Assembly (NCBI RefSeq): GCF_900109465.1
Contig: NZ_FOAZ01000008.1
Coordinates: forward strand, 124,001 to 188,000
Source: Streptacidiphilus jiangxiensis
GTDB taxonomy: Bacteria > Actinomycetota > Actinomycetes > Streptomycetales > Streptomycetaceae
Direction: 5' to 3'
DNA: 64,000 nucleotides
This document shows, piece after piece, positions 26,729-35,285 of the stretch; the stretch's first letter is position 1, and the number at the start of each line of letters is the position of its first letter. A program made the position numbers and the translations under genes. The notes beneath the pieces were generated by a model. That model saw only the letters and a list, made by a program, of their open reading frames with translations, did not search any database and had not been told where the DNA came from.

Positions 26729-29515
26729 GTGTCCCCGACCAGCGAGACCGCACGCGACGGACGTCGACTCGTCATCGTCGAGTCGCCGGCCAAGGCGAAG
26801 ACGATCAAGGGTTACCTGGGCCCTGGATACGTGGTCGAGGCGAGTGTCGGGCATATCCGCGACCTTCCGGGCACCGCCGCCGAGGTCCCCGAGGGCTACA
26901 CCGGCGACGTCCGCCGCCTGGGTATCGACGTGGACCACGATTTCGAGCCGATCTACGTGGTCAATCCGGACAAGAAAGCCCAGGTTTCCAAGCTCAAGTC
27001 GCTGCTGAAGGAAGCCGACGAACTCTTCCTCGCCACCGATGAGGACCGCGAGGGCGAGGCCATCGCCTGGCACCTGCAGGAAGTGCTGCGTCCGAAGGTG
27101 CCGGTGCACCGGATGGTCTTCCACGAGATCACCAAGGACGCCATCCAGGAGGCCGTGCGCAACCCGCGCGAGCTGAACAAGCGTCTGGTCGACGCACAGG
27201 AGACGCGCCGCATCCTCGACCGCCTCTACGGCTACGAGGTCTCCCCGGTGCTGTGGAAGAAGGTCATGCCGCGGCTCTCGGCGGGCCGCGTCCAGTCCGT
27301 CGCCACCCGCCTCGTCGTCGAGCGGGAGCGCGAGCGCATGGCGTTCCGCTCCGCCTCCTACTGGGACCTGACCGCGGTCTTCGCCACCGAGGCCGGTCGG
27401 GCCGCGGCCGCCGGCGAGCCCGGCACCTTCGGCGCCCGGCTGAGCGCCGTCGACGGCCGCCGCGTCGCGACCGGCCGTGACTTCGACTCGCTCGGGCAGA
27501 TCAAGGGTGGCGCCGGCGCCACCGGCCAGGTGCTGCACCTGGACGAGGAGGCCGCCCGGGGCCTGGCCGCCGCGCTCGCCGCGACCGACTTCCAGGTCCG
27601 CAGCGTCGAGTCCAAGCCGTACCGGCGGTCCCCCTACGCGCCGTTCCGCACCACCACGCTCCAGCAGGAGGCCAGCCGCAAGCTCGGCTTCGGTGCCAAG
27701 CGCACCATGGACGTGGCGCAGAAGCTGTACGAGAACGGCTTCATCACCTACATGCGTACCGACTCGACCACGCTCTCGGACACGGCGATCACCGCCGCCC
27801 GGGCCCAGGTCGAGCAGCTCTACGGTCGCGAGTACCTGCCGGACGCGCCGCGCACCTACCAGGGCAAGGTCAAGAACGCCCAGGAGGCGCACGAGGCGAT
27901 CCGCCCCTCCGGCGACCGCTTCCGCACCCCGGCCGAGACCCGGCTCGCGGGCGACGAGTACAAGCTGTACGAGCTGATCTGGATGCGGACCGTCGCCTCC
28001 CAGATGAAGGACGCCGTCGGCCAGTCCGTCTCGGTCAAGGTCGCGGGCCGCGCCGCCGACGGCCGGGACGTCGAGTTCTCCGCCTCCGGCAAGATCATCA
28101 CCTTCCACGGCTTCCTCAAGGCCTACGTCGAGGGCCGCGACGACCCGGACGCCGAGCTCGACGACCGTGAGCGCCGGCTGCCGCCGATGGCCGAGGGCGA
28201 CGGCGTCACCGCCGACGAGATCACCCCCGACGGCCACTCGACAAAGCCCCCGGCCCGCTACACCGAGGCCTCGCTGATCAAGGAGCTGGAAGACCGCGAG
28301 ATCGGCCGCCCGTCGACGTACGCGGCGATCATCGACACGATCATCCGGCGCGGATACGTCTTCAAGAAGGGCACGGCGCTCGTCCCGTCCTTCGTCGCGC
28401 TGGCCGCGGTTCGGCTGCTCGAGGAGCACTTCGGCCGCCTGGTCGACTACGACTTCACCGCCAAGATGGAGGACGACCTCGACGCCATCGCGCGCGGCGA
28501 GGCCGAGTCGGTGCCGTGGCTGCGCCGCTTCTACTTCGGCGAGGGCAGCGTGGAGGGCGCGGCGGCATCCGCGGCCGACGCGGGCAACGGCGACGGCGAC
28601 CATCTCGGTGGCCTCAAGGAGCTCGTCACCGACCTCGGCGCCATCGACGCCCGCGAGATCAGCTCGTTCCCGCTGGGCGACTCCGGCATCACCCTGCGCG
28701 TCGGCCGCTACGGCCCCTACGTCGAGCGCGGCGAGAAGCGGCAGGACGTTCCGGACGACCTGCCGCCGGAGGAGCTGACCGTCGAGCTGGCCGAGGAGCT
28801 GCTGAACAAGCCCAGCGGCGAGCGGGTGCTCGGCAACGACCCCGACAACGGCAACCAGATCGTCGCGAAGAGCGGCCGCTACGGCGCGTACTTCACCGAG
28901 ATCCTTCCCGAGGGCACGCCGAAGACGGGCAAGAACGCGGTCAAGCCGCGGACGGGCTCGCTGCTCCAGTCCATGGACCTGGACACGGTGACGCTGGAGG
29001 ACGCCCTCAAGATCTTCGGCCTGCCGCGGGTCGTCGGCGCCGACGCCGAGGGCGTCGAGATCACCGCGCAGAACGGCCGCTATGGGCCGTACCTGAAGAA
29101 GGGCACGGACTCGCGCTCCCTGGAGACCGAGGACCAGATGTTCACCGTCACCCTCGAGGAGGCGCTGGCGATCTACGCCCAGCCGAAGGCGCGCGGCCGC
29201 GCGGCGGCGAAGCCTCCGCTGAAGGAGCTGGGCGTGGACCCGGTCAGCGAGAAGCCGGTCGTGGTGAAGGACGGGCGCTTCGGCCCGTACGTCACCGACG
29301 GCGAGACCAACGCGACGCTGCGGCGCGACGACTCCGTCGAGGAGATCACGCCGGAGCGCGGCTTCGAGCTGCTCGCCGAGAAGCGGGCCAAGGCGCCCGC
29401 CAAGAAGGCGGCGAAGAAGGCCCCGGCGAAGAAGGCCGCAGCGAAGAAGACGACGACGGCCGCGAAGAAGGCGCCCGCCAAGAAGGCCGCGGCCAAGAAG
29501 ACCACCAGCGCGTAG
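26729..29515 (+). CDS. topA: DNA topoisomerase I
   Basis: 928 aa type IA topoisomerase; relaxes negative supercoils. TOPRIM: RRLVIVESPAKAKTI (about 12-26) and DEDREGEAIAW. Catalytic Tyr lies in FITYMRTDST (about 338). No C4 zinc fingers; instead several Topo_C_Rpt repeats (LRVGRYGPYVERG, KSGRYGAYFTE, NGRYGPYLKKG, DGRFGPYVTDG) and a basic tail of KKAPAKKAAAKK repeats, the lysine-rich end typical of Streptomyces TopA that gives high processivity. Start GTG 26729, ribosome site GGGAGAG. Followed by a palindromic repeat element. Confidence 0.98.
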   Translation: MSPTSETARDGRRLVIVESPAKAKTIKGYLGPGYVVEASVGHIRDLPGTAAEVPEGYTGDVRRLGIDVDHDFEPIYVVNPDKKAQVSKLKSLLKEADELFLATDEDREGEAIAWHLQEVLRPKVPVHRMVFHEITKDAIQEAVRNPRELNKRLVDAQETRRILDRLYGYEVSPVLWKKVMPRLSAGRVQSVATRLVVERERERMAFRSASYWDLTAVFATEAGRAAAAGEPGTFGARLSAVDGRRVATGRDFDSLGQIKGGAGATGQVLHLDEEAARGLAAALAATDFQVRSVESKPYRRSPYAPFRTTTLQQEASRKLGFGAKRTMDVAQKLYENGFITYMRTDSTTLSDTAITAARAQVEQLYGREYLPDAPRTYQGKVKNAQEAHEAIRPSGDRFRTPAETRLAGDEYKLYELIWMRTVASQMKDAVGQSVSVKVAGRAADGRDVEFSASGKIITFHGFLKAYVEGRDDPDAELDDRERRLPPMAEGDGVTADEITPDGHSTKPPARYTEASLIKELEDREIGRPSTYAAIIDTIIRRGYVFKKGTALVPSFVALAAVRLLEEHFGRLVDYDFTAKMEDDLDAIARGEAESVPWLRRFYFGEGSVEGAAASAADAGNGDGDHLGGLKELVTDLGAIDAREISSFPLGDSGITLRVGRYGPYVERGEKRQDVPDDLPPEELTVELAEELLNKPSGERVLGNDPDNGNQIVAKSGRYGAYFTEILPEGTPKTGKNAVKPRTGSLLQSMDLDTVTLEDALKIFGLPRVVGADAEGVEITAQNGRYGPYLKKGTDSRSLETEDQMFTVTLEEALAIYAQPKARGRAAAKPPLKELGVDPVSEKPVVVKDGRFGPYVTDGETNATLRRDDSVEEITPERGFELLAEKRAKAPAKKAAKKAPAKKAAAKKTTTAAKKAPAKKAAAKKTTSA

Positions 29516-29544
29516 CTTTCGCTGCCGCAGGTAGCTGCACCCTC

Positions 29545-29647
29545 CAGGGGCGCGAGGACTGCGCGAGTCACCCACGCCAGGCGGATGGCCCTGCTGACCG
29601 GGGCCATCTGCTCGTCGCTGGCTCGGCGCGCAGTCCTCGCGCCCCTG
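29545..29647. repeat. dispersed palindromic element, copy 1
   Basis: 21-bp perfect inverted arms (29545-29565 and 29627-29647; begins CAGGGGCGCGAGGACTGC) enclosing GGCGGATGGCCCTG. Shares arms and core with copies at 52258-52362 and 56597-56711. Lies 30 bases past the topA stop, so it may also terminate. Confidence 0.75.
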
Positions 29648-29835
29648 AGTCGTACACCTCGCTGTGCGAGCCGATCGCGACCGCTCGCACGCACACTCAC
29701 ACTCACACGGCGGAGCCGCGGACCGGTCGAGCCTCGCGTCCCTGAGGTCGTCTCCACCAGGCGTGGAGTGCACCGCTTCCGGTACTGGAAGGTAACCGTC
29801 TGCCAACAGGCGGACGGGGTGTCGGGGGCTCCGGT

Positions 29836-29841
29836 TAGGCT
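29836..29841 (+). promoter_or_regulatory. candidate -10 box of a leaderless transcript
   Basis: TAGGCT ends six bases before the ATG at 29848, the right distance for transcription to start at the A of ATG, and there is no ribosome site. The -35 region is weak. Confidence 0.45.
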
Positions 29842-29847
29842 GGCCGT

Positions 29848-32800
29848 ATGAGCGCCGAGTCGCAGGAGCCCACCAGCGAGGCCCCGGAGAGTCCCACCCC
29901 GCAGGACCGCAGCAGCGGAGCGTCCGTCGGCGTCAGCCCGACGGATCGTGCCCGCGCGCTGCTGCGCGGACGTGCCTACGGGCGCGCCTGGCGCGCCCAG
30001 GCGGTGGGGACGTTGGGGGACCGTCTCGCACTGCTGACCCTGCTGGTGCTGACCGTCCGCGCCGTCATAGGGGCGCAGGCGCTCAGCGGCGGCTACGCCG
30101 CGACCCTCTTCGCGCTCGCCGCGGCCTTCGGGGCGCGGCTGCTCGGCACGCTGCTCTTCGGCGCCGTCCTGCTGTCGCCGCTCGCGCAGTTGACGCGGCG
30201 TCTGGACCGGCGGCAGCTGCTGCTCGGTGCCGAGGCGGCACGCGCCGCGCTGCTGGGCTGCTCGCTCTTCTGGGTCACCTGGGCCGGGACGCGCGCGTGG
30301 ATCTGGCTGCTGGTCACCGTCTTCCTGACGGCCACGCTGGAGCGCGTGGTGACGGTCACCCGCGAGTCGTTCGCCGAGGCCCTGCTGCCGAGCGCCGCGC
30401 CGGGGCACCCGGCCGTGGACCAGCGGCCGGTGCTGCGACACATCGACCTGTGGACCGGCTACGTCGCGATCCCGCTCGCCGCGCTCGGCTTCATCGTGAT
30501 GATGCTGCTGAACCAGGGCGTCGGGCAGGGCGTCGCGTGGCTTTCCGCGCACCCGCTCGCACTGTCCGGCTTCGGCGCGGCCGCGCTGTTCGTCTTCGCG
30601 GGCGTGCTGCACTTCCGACAGGAGCTGCCGGACGCCGACACGGAGGGAGCCCGGTCGTTCGAGCCGCGATCGCCGCTGACCAATCTGCGGGCCCCGGCCG
30701 ACGTGACGCCGGGGCTGGGGGCGCGCGGGCGTACCGGCTCGTCGCTGACCTTCTCCTTCGCGGCCTGCTCGACGGCTGCCGCGATCGCCGCCGCGGCGGC
30801 CGTCGCCTACGTCCACGCTCTCGACCTGCTCGCCGGTGAGATCGGCTTCGGGTTGCTGGTGCTGGCGCTGACCGCGGGGCTGCTGCTCGGGCTGCGGGTC
30901 AGCCGCAGCGTCCTGCCGCCGCTGAGCCGGCGTCGGCTGCTGCCGCTGGCGATGGTCGTCGCCGGGCTCGGCCTGGTGCTGGGGGGCCTGGTCCGCGACT
31001 ACGTGCTGGCGCTGGTCCTGTTCAGCCTCGCCGGGATCGCGGGCGGCGTCGCCTTCCGCGGCGCGCGGGACCTGCTGCGACAGGAGACCGAGGAGGCCCG
31101 TCAGCCCAAGGTCGACGAGCACCTGCACGCGATGCTGCGGGTGGCGGTCGCCCTCGCGCTGCTCGCCTCGCCGCTGATCGGCGCGGCCTTCGGTCCGGAG
31201 CAGTTCGGCGGCACCACGCTGACCTTCGACCACGGCGGCGCGGGCCTCGCGGTCGCGCTCGCCGGGCTGCTGCTGGTGATCGCGGGTGTTGTCGTGCTGC
31301 TGCGCGCCGACGACCGCAAGGGCGTCGCACCGCTGCCGCGCGATGTCTGGGACGCCCTGACGGCCGGGTCGGAACGGCCCGCGTACCGGGCGGGCACGGG
31401 CTTCTTCATCGCCCTGGAGGGCGGCGACGGCGCCGGCAAGTCCACCCAGGCCCAGGCGCTGGCGGAGTGGATCCGCAGCAAGGGCCACGAGGTCGTGCTC
31501 ACCCGTGAGCCCGGCGGCAGCGCCATCGGCCAGCGCCTGCGCGCGATGCTGCTCGACGTGGCCAACACCGGCATCTCGCACCGGGCCGAGGCGCTGATCT
31601 TCGCGGCCGACCGGGCCGAGCACGTCGACTCGGTGATCCTGCCCGCGCTGGAGCGCGGCGCCGTGGTCATCACCGACCGCTACATGGACTCCTCCATCTC
31701 CTACCAGGGCGCCGGCCGCGACCTGGCGGCCGCGGACATCGCCCGGCTCAACCGCTGGGCCACGGGCGGCCTGGTCCCGGACCTGACGGTGGTGCTGGAC
31801 GTCGCACCCTCGGCGGCGCGGGAGCGCTTCACCGACGCGCCGGACCGGATGGAGTCCGAGCCGGAGGCCTTCCATCAGCGGGTCCGCTCGGCGTTCCTGG
31901 CGCTGGCCGCGGCCGACCCGGCCCGCTACCTGATCGTCGACGCGGGCCGTCCCCCGCACGCCGTCACCACCTCGATCCGCCACCGTCTCGACCGGGAGCT
32001 GCCGCTCTCGGAGCAGGAGAAGGCGGCCCTGGCGGAGCGCGAGCGTCTGGCCCGTGAGGCCGAGGCCCGCCGTCTGGAGGAGGAGGCCCGCCGCAAGGCC
32101 GAGGAGGAGCGCGCCGAGCGCGAGCGCCAGGCCATGCTGGAGCGGCTCCGCCTGGAGGCCGAGGAGGCCGAGAAGGCCCGCCAGGCCGAGGAGGACCGCA
32201 AGGCGGCCGAGGCCGCACGCCAGGCGGCGGAAGCCGCCCGGGCCGCCGCCGAGGCGGAGGCCGCGCGCCGCGCCGAGGAGGAGGCCGAGCGTCGTCGCGC
32301 CGAGGAGGCCGCCCGCGTCGCGGCCCTCGCGGAGGCGGCCCGCCTCGCCGAGCTCGAGCGTCAGCGCGCCGAGAAGCGCGCGGAGGAGCGTCGCCGGGCC
32401 GAGGAGGCGCTCCAGCGCGCCGAGGAGTCCCGTCTGGCCGCCGAGGCCGCCGCCGCAGCAGCAGCAGCAGCAGCGGGCGCGGCGGGCGCGGACGCTCGCG
32501 CGTCCGAGTCGCGGGACGGCGGGGCGGACCACATAGCCACGGCCCGCGGCGAGTCCGCGCCGCGGTCGGCCGCCGCCGACGAGACGGCGGTGCTGCCGCG
32601 CGTCCCGGCGACGGCCGAGGACGATGACGCGGACGGGGTTGCCGCCACCGCCGAGCTGCCGCGCTTCGACCCGACCAGGAGTGGCGCCTCGGACGGTGCC
32701 TCGGACCGGACGGCGGTCCTCCCGCGCGTCACGGACGCCACCCCGGCGCCGGACGCGGTCGAGTCGACGGCGGAACTGCCCCGCTTCGCCGGGGCCGACA

Positions 32801-33663
32801 CGGGGGCGGCTGCCGCGGACGAGACGGCGGTGCTGCCGCGCGTCGTCGAGGGCTCCCGGGCCGACGACGCCGCGGGCCGCGACGCTGCCCGCGAGTCGGG
32901 CGCGTCGGGCGGGCCGACGAAGGCCGCCCCGGACACGGGCGTGGGCACGGACACGGACACGGGCACGACGGCGGAGCGTGAGGTCGAGAAGACGGCCGCG
33001 CTGCCCGTCGTGGACGCCGGTGCCGGCCCGCGCGCCGCGCGGGCACCGAAGAGCACGCCCGGCGTTGCCGGTGGGGCCGCGGACGAGACCATGGTGCTGC
33101 CGCCGATGCCGGCGCGGCCGCCGGTCGTCGGAGGGCCGACCTCGCTGCCCGCGCCGGTCGAGCCGGAGGCACCGAAGAAGCCGCGGCTGCCGCGGTTCGG
33201 CCGTAAGGCCGCGGGGCAGCCCGAGGGGTCGGCCGACGCGGCCGTCACCCCTGCGCCGGCGGCCGACGAGACCGCCGTGCTCCCCGTCGTCGAGCCGGGT
33301 GCGCAGCAGCCGTTGCCGAGGTCCTGGCGAGAGGCGGCGCCGCGCAGCTCCGAGAGCGTGCAGGACAGGGTGCCCGACTGGCTCTTCCGGCCCGAGCAGG
33401 GGCCGGCCGGGTCGGAGGCGCCGACCACCCAGATCCCTCCGGTGGCGCAGATTCCCTCCGTGCCGCAGAACCCGGCGGTCGAGCCGGACGTGGAGGCGAC
33501 GCCGAGCCGGGGCGGGCGCTACGACTGGGCGGAGGAGACCCCGCTGGACGACCTCCCGTCCCTCACCGACCAGCTGCTCGGCACCCGCGAGGAGTGGGCC
33601 CAGTGGCACTCGGACAACCCGGACGAGGAGCAGGGCCCGGGCGGCCACGGCCGCCGCGGCTGA
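29848..33663 (+). CDS. tmk: MFS-like membrane domain fused to thymidylate kinase, with repeat tail
   Basis: 1271 aa. (1) Residues about 35-490: a multi-helix transporter-like domain (LLGTLLFGAVLLSPLAQL, LAGIAGGVAFRGARDLL). (2) About 520-715: complete dTMP kinase, P-loop EGGDGAGKST, TREPGG, TDRYMDSS and RMESEP; makes dTDP for DNA synthesis. (3) About 720-880: Ala/Glu/Arg coiled coil ending in polyalanine. (4) About 905-1150: acidic linker with at least seven TAVLPRV/TAELPRF-type motifs. The N-terminal fusion is known in Streptomyces Tmk; the tail is unusually long. The enzyme would be membrane-tethered. Probably leaderless. Confidence 0.95.
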   Translation: MSAESQEPTSEAPESPTPQDRSSGASVGVSPTDRARALLRGRAYGRAWRAQAVGTLGDRLALLTLLVLTVRAVIGAQALSGGYAATLFALAAAFGARLLGTLLFGAVLLSPLAQLTRRLDRRQLLLGAEAARAALLGCSLFWVTWAGTRAWIWLLVTVFLTATLERVVTVTRESFAEALLPSAAPGHPAVDQRPVLRHIDLWTGYVAIPLAALGFIVMMLLNQGVGQGVAWLSAHPLALSGFGAAALFVFAGVLHFRQELPDADTEGARSFEPRSPLTNLRAPADVTPGLGARGRTGSSLTFSFAACSTAAAIAAAAAVAYVHALDLLAGEIGFGLLVLALTAGLLLGLRVSRSVLPPLSRRRLLPLAMVVAGLGLVLGGLVRDYVLALVLFSLAGIAGGVAFRGARDLLRQETEEARQPKVDEHLHAMLRVAVALALLASPLIGAAFGPEQFGGTTLTFDHGGAGLAVALAGLLLVIAGVVVLLRADDRKGVAPLPRDVWDALTAGSERPAYRAGTGFFIALEGGDGAGKSTQAQALAEWIRSKGHEVVLTREPGGSAIGQRLRAMLLDVANTGISHRAEALIFAADRAEHVDSVILPALERGAVVITDRYMDSSISYQGAGRDLAAADIARLNRWATGGLVPDLTVVLDVAPSAARERFTDAPDRMESEPEAFHQRVRSAFLALAAADPARYLIVDAGRPPHAVTTSIRHRLDRELPLSEQEKAALAERERLAREAEARRLEEEARRKAEEERAERERQAMLERLRLEAEEAEKARQAEEDRKAAEAARQAAEAARAAAEAEAARRAEEEAERRRAEEAARVAALAEAARLAELERQRAEKRAEERRRAEEALQRAEESRLAAEAAAAAAAAAAGAAGADARASESRDGGADHIATARGESAPRSAAADETAVLPRVPATAEDDDADGVAATAELPRFDPTRSGASDGASDRTAVLPRVTDATPAPDAVESTAELPRFAGADTGAAAADETAVLPRVVEGSRADDAAGRDAARESGASGGPTKAAPDTGVGTDTDTGTTAEREVEKTAALPVVDAGAGPRAARAPKSTPGVAGGAADETMVLPPMPARPPVVGGPTSLPAPVEPEAPKKPRLPRFGRKAAGQPEGSADAAVTPAPAADETAVLPVVEPGAQQPLPRSWREAAPRSSESVQDRVPDWLFRPEQGPAGSEAPTTQIPPVAQIPSVPQNPAVEPDVEATPSRGGRYDWAEETPLDDLPSLTDQLLGTREEWAQWHSDNPDEEQGPGGHGRRG

Positions 33664-33672
33664 CGCCGCGCG

Positions 33673-33741
33673 CGGGCAGGGCCGGGGGCTGAGAGGTCTC
33701 GGCCGCGGGCCCCGGCGCCGACGCGTCCCGGGCCCTGCCCG
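33673..33741 (+). terminator. inverted repeat after tmk
   Basis: CGGGCAGGGCC (33673-33683) is complementary to GGCCCTGCCCG (33731-33741) across 47 bases that hold further GC-rich self-complementarity. Likely terminator. Confidence 0.5.
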
Positions 33742-33793
33742 GGGTCAGCCGTGGGCGGGCCCGGTTCGGGCGCCGGTTGTCGGTGGCGGCGGC

Positions 33794-33799
33794 TAGGCT
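33794..33799 (+). promoter_or_regulatory. candidate -10 box for holB
   Basis: TAGGCT about 75 bases before the holB start, just ahead of the GCAGTG repeat leader. Confidence 0.35.
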
Positions 33800-33804
33800 G
33801 CCGA

Positions 33805-33852
33805 GCAGTGAAGCAGTGAAGCAGTGAGTGCAGTGAAGCAGTGGACGCAGTG
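33805..33852 (+). repeat. GCAGTGAA short tandem repeats in the holB leader
   Basis: Six GCAGTG cores, several as exact 8-base GCAGTGAA units, between a candidate -10 and the holB start. Confidence 0.7.
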
Positions 33853-33872
33853 ATGACGAGCGGCGGCGTGAT

Positions 33873-35075
33873 GTGAGCGTGTGGGACGACCTGGTCGGGC
33901 AGGACCAGGTGGTGGAGCAGTTGGTCTCCGCGGCCCGGGCGGCTCGCGCCGTGGTGGCGGGGGAGACACCCGCCGCCGGGGCGACGGGGATGACGCACGC
34001 GTGGCTGTTCACCGGTCCGCCCGGCTCCGGCATGGGCGCGGCGGCGCGCGCCTTCGCGGCGGCGTTGCAGTGCACCTCGCCGGATCTGGATCTCGGTGGT
34101 GTGCCGGGTTGCGGCTTCTGCGAGGGCTGCCACACGGCGCTGGTGGGCAGTCACGCGGATGTCGAGACCGTGCGGACGGACGTGCTCAGCATCGGCGTGA
34201 AGGAGACCCGCGAGCTGGTCCGCAACGCCTCGATGTCGCCGGCGGTCGGCCGCTGGCAGGTGATCCTCCTGGAGGACTCGGACCGCTTGACCGAGGGCGC
34301 CGCCAACGTTCTGCTGAAGGCGATCGAGGAGCCGGCCCCGCGCACGGTGTGGCTGCTGTGCGCGCCGAGCGTCGAGGACGCGCTGCCGACGATCCGGTCG
34401 CGTTGCCGCCTGCTGGTGCTGCGCACGCCGTCCGTGGGTGCGGTCGCGGATGTGCTGGTGCGGCGCGACGGTGTCGAGCCGGAACTGGCCGCGTTCGCGG
34501 CGCGGGCGTCGCAGGGGCACATCGAGCGGGCCCGGCGCCTGGCCCAGGACGAGGTGGCGCGCACCCGTCGGGCGGAGGTGCTGCGGCTGCCGATGGTGGT
34601 CGGCGACCTCGGCAAGTGCCTGGCCGGCGCCCAGGCGCTGGTGGACGCGGCCGCGGCGGAGGCCAAGCAGGTCGCCGAGGAGGTCGACACGAAGGAGACC
34701 GAGGAGCTGCGTGCGGCGCTCGGCGCGGCGGCAGGTGTCGGCGGTCGGATGCCACGCGGCACGGCGGGCGCGATGAAGGAGCTGGAGGATCGTCAGAAGC
34801 GACGGGCCACGCGCATCCAGCGCGACAGCCTGGACCTGGCCCTGGTGGATCTCGTGGGCTTCTACCGCGACGTGCTGGCGGTCCAGTTCGGTGCGGCGGC
34901 CGAGTTGGCCAACGAGGACCTGCGGGCGAACGTGGAGCGCGTCGCCGGCGGGTCGACGGCGGAGACGACCCTGCGGCGCATGGAGGCCGTGCTGGCCTGC
35001 CGTGACGCGATCGACCGCAACGTCGCCCCGCTCCTCGCCGTCGAGGCCATGGCGGTCATCCTCCGCGCGGGCTGA
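33873..35075 (+). CDS. holB: DNA polymerase III subunit delta prime
   Basis: 400 aa clamp-loader subunit. Begins VSVWDDLVGQDQVVEQL, the AAA+ start typical of the family. The P-loop reads GPPGSGMGAA (about 48-57) with Met for the catalytic Lys, as expected for the non-hydrolysing delta prime. A zinc module is formed by C67, C80, C83 and C86. Sensor 1 region is APSVEDALPTIRSRC (SRC motif). GTG 33873 or GTG 33879 could start; no strong ribosome site. Confidence 0.95.
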   Translation: MSVWDDLVGQDQVVEQLVSAARAARAVVAGETPAAGATGMTHAWLFTGPPGSGMGAAARAFAAALQCTSPDLDLGGVPGCGFCEGCHTALVGSHADVETVRTDVLSIGVKETRELVRNASMSPAVGRWQVILLEDSDRLTEGAANVLLKAIEEPAPRTVWLLCAPSVEDALPTIRSRCRLLVLRTPSVGAVADVLVRRDGVEPELAAFAARASQGHIERARRLAQDEVARTRRAEVLRLPMVVGDLGKCLAGAQALVDAAAAEAKQVAEEVDTKETEELRAALGAAAGVGGRMPRGTAGAMKELEDRQKRRATRIQRDSLDLALVDLVGFYRDVLAVQFGAAAELANEDLRANVERVAGGSTAETTLRRMEAVLACRDAIDRNVAPLLAVEAMAVILRAG

Positions 35076-35082
35076 CCCCCGT

Positions 35083-35140
35083 CCCTTCGCGAGCCTCCCT
35101 TCGCGAGCCTCCCTTCGCGAGCCTCCCTTCGCGAGCCGTC
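35083..35140 (+). repeat. 15-bp tandem repeats
   Basis: CCCTTCGCGAGCCTC repeated three times exactly (35083, 35098, 35113) plus a fourth diverging copy, just past holB. It is followed by two to three copies of GTCCTGGGCCCGCG. Non-coding. Confidence 0.8.
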
Positions 35141-35285
35141 CCGTCCTGGGCCCGCGCGCGTCCTGGGCCCGCGTGCGTCCCGGGCTCCGCGCCGGGCGGG
35201 TGCGCCCCCTGCTGCGGGTTCCCTCCTTCGGGTGGGAATGGCAGGGGATTTGATCAAGCTTCGCCCGGTGGGGGATCCGGTCAGG

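Larger units (their letters stand above)
29516..29847. other. topA-tmk spacer with palindromic element and simple repeat
   Basis: 332 bases: dispersed palindromic element at 29545-29647, a CACACT simple repeat near 29687-29708, then a TAGGCT candidate -10 at 29836-29841 just before the next start. No gene is seen. Confidence 0.6.

Noticed and set aside
29687-29708. CACACT simple repeat upstream of tmk
   Set aside because: Short and imperfect; no reading frame or regulatory logic attached.
29173-33648. 1,491-codon open frame on the minus strand opposite tmk and part of topA
   Set aside because: Antisense shadow of GC-biased codons; no domain, composition of Arg/Gly/Asp repeats, and the plus strand holds well-defined genes.
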